Source: Actinomycetota bacterium (GTDB lineage: Bacteria > Actinomycetota > Acidimicrobiia > Acidimicrobiales > Ilumatobacteraceae). Taken from it: a stretch of 10,171 nucleotides of DNA. The DNA is taken from the NCBI GenBank assembly GCA_009927375.1, contig RFNE01000330.1:1-10171 (forward strand), in the 5' to 3' direction. This document shows, piece by piece, positions 1-6,216 of this stretch. The position numbers were made by a program, and so were the translations under genes. The notes beneath the pieces are model-generated. The model was given only the letters and a program-made list of their open reading frames with translations, made no database searches and was not told the origin of the DNA. Each line of letters begins with the position of its first letter. The first letter of the stretch is position 1.

Positions 1-447
1 GTGTCGGTGCAGGCCAACATCTTGAACTTGCTCGTCGATCTCCAGAACAAGGAGAACGTGAGCTACGTGTTCATCTCGCATGACCTCGGCGTCGTGCGCT
101 ACATCTCGGATCGCATCGCGGTGCTCTACCTCGGTCGGATCATGGAACTCGGTTCGGCTGAAACCGTCTTCAATGGACCGCACCACCCCTACACCGAAGC
201 GCTCGTTTCGAGCGTCCCGGCAATCGACGGATCCCAACGCGTACGCGTGCGCCTGGGCGGCGAGGTGCCGAGCCCGGCCAATCCGCCGCAGGGTTGCGTC
301 CTCAACCCCCGCTGCCCGCGAATGGCGGGAAGTGGCGTGGAGCACCTCTGCACGAGCGTCGAACCCGACCTCGTCGAGGCCGAGCCAGGGCACTTCCTGC
401 GCTGCCACATCCCACTGGCACAACTGCGCCAGATTCAAGCCAAGTAA
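1..447 (+). CDS. Oligopeptide/dipeptide ABC transporter ATP-binding protein, C-terminal fragment
   Basis: This is the 3' end of a cytoplasmic ATPase subunit of an Opp/Dpp-type importer. It begins inside the D-loop: the first residues read SVQA, the end of the usual 'LDVSVQA', so the GTG at base 1 is an internal valine and not a start. Walker A, the Q-loop, the signature and Walker B lie outside the window. The switch histidine is visible in FISHDLGVVR (His27 of the fragment). After it comes the oligopeptide-transporter C-terminal domain (HPYTEALVSSVP, then PSPANPPQGC). Four cysteines, at fragment positions 99, 105, 117 and 135, have spacing x5, x11, x17. In the two complete ATPases downstream the middle spacing is x6. 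The fragment resembles the ATPase at 5189-6178 more than the one at 4212-5186, so it probably ends an upstream paralogous transporter operon. Whether the whole protein is a single ATPase or a fused D-F type cannot be seen. Confidence 0.93.
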   Translation: MSVQANILNLLVDLQNKENVSYVFISHDLGVVRYISDRIAVLYLGRIMELGSAETVFNGPHHPYTEALVSSVPAIDGSQRVRVRLGGEVPSPANPPQGCVLNPRCPRMAGSGVEHLCTSVEPDLVEAEPGHFLRCHIPLAQLRQIQAK

Positions 448-454
448 GGCTTTT
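437..454 (+). terminator. Weak possible terminator at the end of the upstream ATPase gene
   Basis: AAGCC at 437-441 pairs with GGCTT at 448-452. The six-base loop AAGTAA contains the TAA stop codon, and the stem is followed by two more T before a C. A 5-bp stem with a short T run is marginal. It is listed because it lies exactly at the gene end and ahead of a promoter-like sequence. Confidence 0.25.
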
Positions 455-492
455 CTACCGCTCGGTTAGTTAATGGGCGGCCGTCCGCTCGC

Positions 493-521
493 TTGACGAA
501 TCCGACGTATGGGCATACGCT
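493..521 (+). promoter_or_regulatory. Candidate promoter for the peptide-transport operon
   Basis: TTGACG at 493-498 matches five of six bases of the vegetative -35 consensus. A 17-base spacer leads to TACGCT at 516-521, which fits the relaxed actinobacterial -10 pattern TAnnnT. Transcription would begin near 528, giving a leader of about 40 bases before the ATG at 569. It is the best promoter-like pair in the gap between the two transporter units. No operator repeat was recognised next to it. Confidence 0.5.
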
Positions 522-554
522 GAGTCCCAACAAACTCATCACTAGATGGTGATG

Positions 555-563
555 AAGAGGGGG
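555..563 (+). promoter_or_regulatory. Strong ribosome binding site of the solute-binding protein gene
   Basis: The purine run AAGAGGGGG ends five bases before the ATG at 569. It is among the strongest Shine-Dalgarno-like sequences in the window, which fits high expression of a binding protein, and it fixes the start codon. Confidence 0.7.
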
Positions 564-568
564 AAATA

Positions 569-2287
569 ATGAACAAGAAACTGGGTTCTTCCCGCAACGG
601 GAAGCGTCTGGCCGTAGCCCTCGGTGTTGCACTTGCAGCATCGACGGTCGCAGTTCCGAGCAGCGGTGCTGCAAAGATCTCGGCAGCCGCAAAGAACGAC
701 CTGACGATCATGATTGGCGAGCCGGACGCCGGCTGGTGCAACCAAGACTCGCCAGGGCTTGACCAGGTCGCAGCAAAGAACTCGGTTCTTGAAACGCTGA
801 CGATCAAGAACGACAAGGGCAAGATCGTCCCGTATCTCCTCGAGGCATATACCCCGAGCGCGGACTTCAAGTCTTGGACGTTCAAGCTTCGCCAAGGCAT
901 CAAGTTCCACGACGGTGAAGAGTTGACCTCGAAGACCGTGCAGACGAACATCCTCGCGAACCTCGGTTTGATCAAGGCGTTCACCGGCAAGGGACAGGCC
1001 GCATCGCTTCCGGCGATCGCCTGGCTCGACTTCGCTGGCATCAACGCAGCGGTCAACAAGCGCCGCCCGACGGTCCCCGTCGATGGCGCAGCAGCAATTG
1101 CTGCCAAGTACGCGAACTTCTTCAAGATCATCGACACGTACTCGTTCCAGATCAACCTGGCGAGTCCGAAGCCGAACTTCCCCTACAACTTGTGGAACGA
1201 AGGCCGTACGACGATCATGTCGAGCGCGTCGCTCGTGAGCCCAAGCTGTGGCACCACGGTGGCAGTAGGAACCGGCCCATTCATGGTCAAGTCGAAGGGC
1301 ACCGACCCCAACACCACCGTGTTGGTCGCCAACCCGAACTACTGGCGCAAGGCAAAGGATGGCTCAGCCCTTCCGAAGGCCAGCACGGTGACGTTCAAGG
1401 TCGTCGGTGACGCAGCTCAGCGTGTCAACGCCCTCCAGCGTGGACAGGCAGACATCGCCACCTTCGGAGCAGCAGCAGGCACTCAGCTCAACAAGCTGAA
1501 GACCCTCAAGGGCAAGGTCACCTTGTACGAAGGACCGCGTGACGTTGAGTGGGCATTCCACTTGAACACCACGAAGTTGCCGTTCGCCAAGAAGAGCGCC
1601 CGTCTGGCGTTCGCCTCGGCGATCGACCGCAAGGCGTTCGTGACCTTGATGACCAAGGGCAACGGCTCACCCGCAGAAGGAATGGGCCCACAGGGTCACC
1701 CGTTCTTCGTCAAGGGTGTGATGCCTGCGTACAGCGTGGACAAGGCCAAGGAATACGCCGCTCAGTACAAGACCGAAACTGGTCAAGCCCTGAGCATCGT
1801 GCTCCAGCCGAACACCACGACTGAGTCATCGAAGGCCAACCAGGCCATCTGCAACATGCTCGGCGCCGCCGGCATCACATGCACCCTGGCTCCGCCACTC
1901 ACCTCGACCCAGGTGATCCTCGCCGGCTTCGGCTTGGTCAACCAGGCATCGTGGTTCAACGTCAACTCGGGCTCGTACGCGAACTTCGGCTCGCTGTTCG
2001 TCACGAACACCAACCTCGAGTTGTCGGGCTTCGGATTCACCGATCCGACCTTGACCAAGTGCTTCGAGGATGCAAGCGCCGTCGACACAGCCGCGGCGTA
2101 CGCACCATGCTCGACGAAGGTCATGACCGAGGCCTATCAGGTTCCGGTCTACCTCGAGGGTGGCTTCTTGGCCTGGAACAACAAGGTCAGCGGAATCGGC
2201 TCCACGCCACTTCCTGGTGGCGCATTGCGTCCGATCATCTCGGGCTCGGGCTTCGACATTGCGTCGGTGACCAAGACCAAGGGCTGA
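569..2287 (+). CDS. ABC transporter substrate-binding protein, family 5 (peptide/nickel type)
   Basis: This is the extracytoplasmic binding protein that captures the ligand (probably peptides or a related solute) and delivers it to the permeases encoded next. It has 572 residues, normal for SBP_bac_5. Residues 1-35 form a Sec-type signal peptide: a basic start (MNKK, then R9, K12, R13), a hydrophobic core at about 14-29, and small residues around SSGAA. There is no lipobox cysteine, and the first cysteine is residue 57. Family landmarks follow in order: LETLTIKNDKGKIVPYLLEAY, then WTFKLRQGIKFHDGEELTS, the GTGPFMVKS and NPNYWRK stretch, VTFKVVGDAAQRVNALQRGQAD, and FASAIDRKAFV. Paired cysteines late in the protein (for example CNMLGAAGITC) suggest disulfides, consistent with export. 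Start choice rests on the purine-rich site at 555-563. It is first in its operon and is followed at once by two hairpins. The ligand cannot be told from sequence alone. Confidence 0.95.
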   Translation: MNKKLGSSRNGKRLAVALGVALAASTVAVPSSGAAKISAAAKNDLTIMIGEPDAGWCNQDSPGLDQVAAKNSVLETLTIKNDKGKIVPYLLEAYTPSADFKSWTFKLRQGIKFHDGEELTSKTVQTNILANLGLIKAFTGKGQAASLPAIAWLDFAGINAAVNKRRPTVPVDGAAAIAAKYANFFKIIDTYSFQINLASPKPNFPYNLWNEGRTTIMSSASLVSPSCGTTVAVGTGPFMVKSKGTDPNTTVLVANPNYWRKAKDGSALPKASTVTFKVVGDAAQRVNALQRGQADIATFGAAAGTQLNKLKTLKGKVTLYEGPRDVEWAFHLNTTKLPFAKKSARLAFASAIDRKAFVTLMTKGNGSPAEGMGPQGHPFFVKGVMPAYSVDKAKEYAAQYKTETGQALSIVLQPNTTTESSKANQAICNMLGAAGITCTLAPPLTSTQVILAGFGLVNQASWFNVNSGSYANFGSLFVTNTNLELSGFGFTDPTLTKCFEDASAVDTAAAYAPCSTKVMTEAYQVPVYLEGGFLAWNNKVSGIGSTPLPGGALRPIISGSGFDIASVTKTKG

Positions 2288-2294
2288 TCAAGAA

Positions 2295-2310
2295 TCCCGC
2301 CTGAGCGGGA
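2295..2310 (+). repeat. Small GC-rich hairpin just after the binding-protein stop codon
   Basis: TCCCGC (2295-2300) and GCGGGA (2305-2310) are perfect inverted repeats around a CTGA loop, starting seven bases after the TGA stop at 2285-2287. There is no T run after it, so it is unlikely to terminate alone. Together with the larger stem-loop at 2322-2357 it may protect the 3' end of the binding-protein message. Confidence 0.6.
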
Positions 2311-2321
2311 CTGCTAGTCGC

Positions 2322-2365
2322 ACAAAGGTGCGGTGGTGCAAACCACCGCACCTTTGTCGTTTCTT
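2322..2365 (+). terminator. Perfect 16-bp stem-loop, (partial) terminator between binding-protein and permease genes
   Basis: ACAAAGGTGCGGTGGT at 2322-2337 is exactly mirrored by ACCACCGCACCTTTGT at 2342-2357. The loop GCAA at 2338-2341 is a GNRA tetraloop, and the stem is followed by the T-rich tail CGTTTCTT. The structure has the form of an intrinsic terminator with an imperfect T run. It sits inside an operon whose later genes have no visible promoter of their own, so partial termination or mRNA 3'-end protection is the likely role. Either would raise the ratio of binding protein to membrane complex. Confidence 0.85.
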
Positions 2366-2395
2366 GATTTGTATTCGAGCGTGAAGCCAACAAGA

Positions 2396-3372
2396 ATGAG
2401 CGCCGTGGGGAAATTCGGGGGGATTGCCAAACAGCTCGCACGCGTCATCCTTGTGTTGGTGCTCGTCACGTTTGGCGTCACGGTGATCGTTCGGCTCCTC
2501 CCCGGAGACCCGGTCACGACGCTGTTGCCGTTCGGAACCCCCGAGCAACACGCAGTGCTGCGCAAAGAGCTCGGTCTCGACGTGAACATCTTCCAGTACT
2601 ACCTGCAGTGGCTCTGGAACTTCGTTCGTGGCGACTTCGGCCAGACCTACACCACCGTTGCGGATGGCGGTGTACAGGTTCGCGACCAGATCGCGCTCAC
2701 CCTTCCTCGCACCCTGTTCTTGATGGGCTACACGATCATCTTCTCGCTGATCGTGTCGATCCCACTCGGCATCCTCCTCGCCTACAAGGCAGACACCCGC
2801 CTCGACAAGACAGTGAGCAACGTCCTCTTCGGCTTCGCCTCGATCCCCAACTTCGGCATTGGCCTTGGACTCGCCTATCTGCTCGGCGTCAAGTTCGATC
2901 TCCTCAACCCCGTCGGCTACGTCCCGATGACGGAGAACGTCGCGGAACACTTCAAGTCGATGATCATGCCGGTGCTTGCGCTGTCAATCGGTCTCATCAG
3001 CACCTTCACCCGACTCTTGCGTACTGACACGATCGCGACGCTGAAGGAAGACTTCGTGACGATGGCTTCATCCAAGGGGCTATCCAACAAGTGGATCTTG
3101 TGGCGCCACGTCTTGCGTCCCTCGTCGCTCACCCTGCTCACGTCGGCAGCACTGAACATGGGCGCACTCATCGGCGGCGCGGTCGTCGTGGAGTCGGTGT
3201 TCGCGTTCGACGGACTGGGCACGTTGATCGCCTACTCGATCAACTTCCGTCAATATCTCGCGATCCAGTCGCTCATCGCCTCGTCGCAGTGTCGTACATC
3301 TTGTTCAACCTGATCGTCGACGTCCTCTACGGCATCGTCGATCCACGCGTGAGGAGCCACCGTGGGGGTTGA
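2396..3372 (+). CDS. Peptide ABC transporter permease, DppB/OppB family, with an apparent frameshift near 3280
   Basis: This is an inner-membrane subunit of the importer. After MSAVGKFGG it has a first membrane segment (about 14-34) ending in LLPGDPV, the typical DppB opening. A large external loop follows, then further membrane segments, including LFLMGYTIIFSLIVSIPLGI and LALSIGLISTF. The ATPase-docking EAA-type loop is VTMASSKGLSNKWILWRHVLRPS. As read, the frame runs into an unrelated tail SSQCRTSCST and stops at 3311-3313, about 30 residues early. From 3281 the next frame encodes the missing end (LVAVSYILFNLIVDVLYGI, then VDPRVRS) and stops at 3370-3372. One extra C in the CC at 3279-3280 restores a 325-residue protein, the usual family size. 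The ATG at 2396 is preferred over a GTG at 2333 that lies within the terminator stem; its ribosome site is weak. The repaired stop overlaps the next gene by 11 bases. Confidence 0.9.
3352..3356 (+). promoter_or_regulatory. Ribosome binding site fixing the GTG start of the second permease
   Basis: AGGAG at 3352-3356 lies five bases before GTG at 3362. It sits within the repaired 3' end of the first permease gene and supports a GTG start and translational coupling. Confidence 0.65.
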
Positions 3373-4215
3373 CCGTAAGCCGATCGGCTTCTATCTCAGC
3401 TCTGCCTGGATCGCGCTGTGCGTGTTCTTGACGGCGTTCGGCGACAGCTTGCCGATCACCAGCTACAAGACGAACGACTTCGATGCGATGGGAGTCGGTC
3501 CGTTCTCCCCGAACCACATCCTCGGAACCGACTTCGACGGCGTCGACCTGCTGTCCGCCATCGCCCACGGAGCGCGCTGGTCGATCCTCATCTCCTTCAT
3601 CTCGGTGTTCGTCGCCTCCGTCATCGGTGGCGCACTCGGCATCATCGCCGCCTACTGGCGCGGCTGGGTCGATGCAGTCATCACCATGTACTTCAACGTG
3701 ACGTTGTCGATCCCCACCTTGATCCTCACCGTTGCGATGGTCGCGGTGTTCGCCAGCCCGGACATGTCCAATCCTGAGGCGGGCATGCCACGCATCTTGG
3801 TGCTCATCATCTCGCTCACGTTCGTCATCATTCCCGTCCTCGGACGAATCGCTCGCTCGTCGGCGCTGTCGTGGACCGGGCGTGAATTCGTGATGGTCGC
3901 GGAATCTGTCGGCATGAAGCGGCGCCAGATCATCTGGAGCCACATCGTGCCGAACGTCGTTCCGTCGATGATGTCGGTCGCCTTCCTTGCCGCGGGCGTC
4001 GTCATCGTCGTCGAGGGTGGACTCGCGATCCTCGGCGTCGGAACCGACCCGGGTCAGTCTGGGGTTCGATGCTCGCCAAGAATCGCGGCGACATCAGCAT
4101 CGCTCCGCACACCACCCTCATTCCAGCGGCGGCCATTGCCCTCACGGTGATGGCGCTCAATTACTTCGGTGACTACTTCCGCAATCGGATCGATGGACGC
4201 GAGTCGCGCATATGA
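3362..4215 (+). CDS. Peptide ABC transporter permease, DppC/OppC family, with an apparent frameshift near 4059
   Basis: This is the partner permease of the importer. It has an N-terminal membrane segment (LSSAWIALCVFLTAF) and then the DppC hallmark HILGTDFDGVDLLSAIAHGAR, where the family normally has GTD..GRD.LSR...GAR. More membrane segments follow (FISVFVASVIGGALGIIAAY, LSIPTLILTVAMVAVF). The EAA-type docking loop is FVMVAESVGMKRRQIIWSHIVPN. After LAILGVGTDPGQS the frame turns into an arginine- and proline-rich tail and stops at 4150. The frame entered at 4060 instead gives WGSMLAKNRGDISIAPHTT and a last membrane stretch AAAIALTVMALNYFGDYFRN. It stops at 4213-4215, making an ATGA overlap with the following ATPase. 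One base is missing around 4058-4060. Repaired length is 284 residues, typical of the family. Confidence 0.9.
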
Positions 4216-5186
4216 GCAACCTCTTCGACATCGGCGATCTGCGCATCACCTTCGACACCAAGCGCGGCCCTCTGAAGGCCGTTCGTGGCGTCACGCTCTC
4301 GATCGCGAAGGGCGAAAGCGTCGGGATCGTCGGCGAATCCGGATCGGGCAAGACCGTGATGTCGCGAGCCTCGATGGGGCTCCTCCGAGGTCGTCGCGTG
4401 AAGCGCGAAGGCAGCGTCAAGCTGAACGGAGTCGAACTCCTGACGATGACCGCCAAGGAGATTCGCGAACTGTGGGGCAAGCAGATCGCCATGGTCTTCC
4501 AAGACCCGATGACTGCGCTCAACCCCGTTCGACGCGTCGGGCCGCAGATGGCAGAGGCACTCGTCAAGCGCATGGGGATGACCAAGGAGGCCGCAGACGC
4601 CCGAGTGCTCGAGTTGCTCGCCCTCGTGCGACTCCCGGAACCCGACAAGCAGGTCGTGAAGTATCCGCACCAGCTCTCTGGTGGCATGCGCCAGCGCGTG
4701 ATGATCGCGATGGCGATTGCCTGCGAACCAGAAATCCTCTTCGCCGACGAGCCGACGACTGCTCTCGACGTGACGGTGCAGGCTCAAGTGCTCGAGTTGA
4801 TGGGCGACCTGCGCCAGCGTCTCGGCATGGCGATGGTCATCATCACGCACGACCTCGGTGTCGTCGCCACGCACACCGACAAGATTGCGGTGATGTACGG
4901 CGGTGAAGTCGTGGAGATCGCCCCGACGAAGGAACTGTTCGCCAACATGCGTCATCCGTACACCGAGGCGCTGATGAAGTCGATCCCCCGACTCGACCGT
5001 GCTCCTGGTGAGCGGATGCCCGCGATCGCCGGTACACCTCCGGACCCAGTCGCCGATCGAGTTGGTTGTGCATTCGCACCCCGCTGCGCATACGCGACCG
5101 ACAAGTGCCACAAGGAACACCCCGAACTCACCGACGCAGGCAACGGTCACGCATACCGATGCTTCTTCCCGTTGGGAGGAAAGTAA
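4212..5186 (+). CDS. Peptide ABC transporter ATP-binding protein, DppD/OppD family
   Basis: One of two cytoplasmic ATPases that power the importer. All nucleotide-binding motifs are present in its 324 residues: Walker A GESGSGKT (41-48), Q-loop glutamine 97 in MVFQDPMTALNP, signature LSGGMRQR (155-162), Walker B ILFADE (175-180) with the catalytic glutamate, D-loop ALDVTVQA and switch histidine 213. The C-terminal oligopeptide domain follows (HPYTEALMKSIPRLD). Its four cysteines at 286, 292, 299 and 317 are spaced x5, x6, x17; in the DppD group such cysteines can hold an iron-sulfur cluster, which is known of the family and not shown here. The ATG overlaps the repaired stop of the upstream permease as ATGA. 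No good ribosome site is visible, so expression probably depends on translational coupling. Confidence 0.96.
   Translation: MSNLFDIGDLRITFDTKRGPLKAVRGVTLSIAKGESVGIVGESGSGKTVMSRASMGLLRGRRVKREGSVKLNGVELLTMTAKEIRELWGKQIAMVFQDPMTALNPVRRVGPQMAEALVKRMGMTKEAADARVLELLALVRLPEPDKQVVKYPHQLSGGMRQRVMIAMAIACEPEILFADEPTTALDVTVQAQVLELMGDLRQRLGMAMVIITHDLGVVATHTDKIAVMYGGEVVEIAPTKELFANMRHPYTEALMKSIPRLDRAPGERMPAIAGTPPDPVADRVGCAFAPRCAYATDKCHKEHPELTDAGNGHAYRCFFPLGGK
5174..5180 (+). promoter_or_regulatory. Ribosome binding site fixing the start of the second ATPase
   Basis: GGGAGGA at 5174-5180 sits eight bases before ATG 5189, inside the last codons of the preceding ATPase. It settles the start at 5189; the same frame is open further upstream to about 5066 but has no comparable site there. 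Confidence 0.75.
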
Positions 5187-5188
5187 CC

Positions 5189-6178
5189 ATGGCCGGAACC
5201 GGTAAAGCCCACCTTCGCTCGAGCGACAATGCGGTCCTTCGCGTCGAGGATCTCGTCATCGAGTATCCCGGTCGCGACGGTTCGGCAGTGCAAGCAGTCT
5301 CCGGCATCTCGATTGACATCGTCGAGGGCGAAACCCTCGCGGTCGTCGGCGAATCCGGTTGCGGCAAGTCCACGCTCGCCAAGGGCATCATGCGGCTCAT
5401 CAACACGTCGTCAGGTTCGGTGAACCTCCTCGGCACGAACATCGCAGCACTCAAGGGTGAAGCCCTGCGCACGGTGCGCCCAAAGATGCAGATGATCTTC
5501 CAGGACTCGATCAGCTCGCTCGACCCGCACCTCAAGGTGAACGCGCTCGTGGAGCAGCCACTCAAGGTGTGGAATCGCGGCAACGAAGAAGAACGCAAGG
5601 CGAAAGTTCGCGACTTGTTGACCTCCGTTGGTCTCGACCCCGAGGTCGTCGGCGATCGCAAGCCGACGGAATTCTCCGGCGGACAGTGCCAGCGCATCAG
5701 CATCGCCCGCGCGCTGACCCTCGAGCCGAAACTCTTGATCTGTGACGAGCCGGTGTCCTCACTCGACGTGAGCATCCAGGCCCAGATCTTGAACATCTTG
5801 CAGGACATGAAGGAGCGCTACGGCCTGTCGCTGATGTTCATCTCGCACGACCTGTCCGTCGTGCGCGCGATCAGCAACCGGGTCGTCGTCATGTACCTCG
5901 GCAAGATCTGCGAAGTCTCCCCTGCGAACGAACTCAGCGAACGCCCATTGCACCACTACACGCATGCGCTCGTGAGCGCCGTGCCGATCCCCGACCCGAC
6001 CAAGGTCTCGGGCCGTGCAGTCCTCGAGGGCGAGCCGCCGTCGCCGACGAACCCGCCGTCGGGCTGTCGATTCCGCACGCGATGCCCGGCCGCCACGGAC
6101 AAGTGCGCGGCCGAAGAGCCCCAGCTCACCTATGCGGGCAATGGCCACTACGTCGCCTGCCACCACCCGCGCGCCTAG
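5189..6178 (+). CDS. Peptide ABC transporter ATP-binding protein, DppF/OppF family
   Basis: Second ATPase of the importer, 329 residues, starting two bases after the first ATPase ends. Motifs are Walker A GESGCGKS (54-61), Q-loop glutamine 105 in MIFQDSISSLDP (the FQD..SSLDP form is typical of DppF), signature FSGGQCQR (162-169), Walker B LLICDE with glutamate 187, D-loop SLDVSIQA and switch histidine 220. The C-terminal domain carries cysteines 293, 299, 306 and 324 with the same x5, x6, x17 spacing as its partner. One oddity is cysteine 168 in the signature, where the family usually has arginine (SGGQRQR). The following gene is an unrelated RmuC protein, so this is the end of the transport operon. 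I see no convincing terminator in the 38-base gap after it. Confidence 0.96.
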   Translation: MAGTGKAHLRSSDNAVLRVEDLVIEYPGRDGSAVQAVSGISIDIVEGETLAVVGESGCGKSTLAKGIMRLINTSSGSVNLLGTNIAALKGEALRTVRPKMQMIFQDSISSLDPHLKVNALVEQPLKVWNRGNEEERKAKVRDLLTSVGLDPEVVGDRKPTEFSGGQCQRISIARALTLEPKLLICDEPVSSLDVSIQAQILNILQDMKERYGLSLMFISHDLSVVRAISNRVVVMYLGKICEVSPANELSERPLHHYTHALVSAVPIPDPTKVSGRAVLEGEPPSPTNPPSGCRFRTRCPAATDKCAAEEPQLTYAGNGHYVACHHPRA

Positions 6179-6204
6179 CGCTGGTTTCTGATACACCCCA
6201 TCGG

Positions 6205-6210
6205 TACTCT
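6205..6210 (+). promoter_or_regulatory. rmuC: Candidate -10 element for a leaderless rmuC transcript
   Basis: TACTCT fits the actinobacterial TAnnnT -10 pattern and ends six bases before ATG 6217. Transcription would therefore start at or next to the A of the start codon. No Shine-Dalgarno sequence precedes that ATG. A -35 box is not clear: the hexamer 17 bases upstream is TGGTTT. Confidence 0.4.
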
Positions 6211-6216
6211 CGGCTG

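Noticed and set aside
477..488. GCGG-CCGT-CCGC inverted repeat as a terminator or operator before the binding-protein gene
   Set aside because: Only four base pairs, no T run after it; expected by chance in GC-rich sequence.
2364..2392. Separate promoter for the permease genes (TTGATT at 2364)
   Set aside because: No -10-like hexamer lies 16-18 bases downstream; the candidate position is CCAACA.
2333..2395. N-terminal extension of the first permease from GTG 2333
   Set aside because: The extension begins inside the left arm of the 16-bp stem-loop and has no ribosome site. Family proteins begin just before the first membrane segment, as from ATG 2396.
3270..3313. Programmed ribosomal frameshifting in the first permease
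   Set aside because: There is no slippery heptamer or stimulatory structure at the site, and three other unrelated positions in the window show the same kind of one-base loss.
3305..3943. Minus-strand open frame opposite the second permease
   Set aside because: Its translation is dominated by Asp, Arg, His and Glu, the usual product of reading the complement of a GC-rich membrane-protein gene.
5066..5188. Upstream start for the second ATPase
   Set aside because: It would overlap the preceding ATPase by about 120 bases with no ribosome site, while GGGAGGA sits correctly before ATG 5189.
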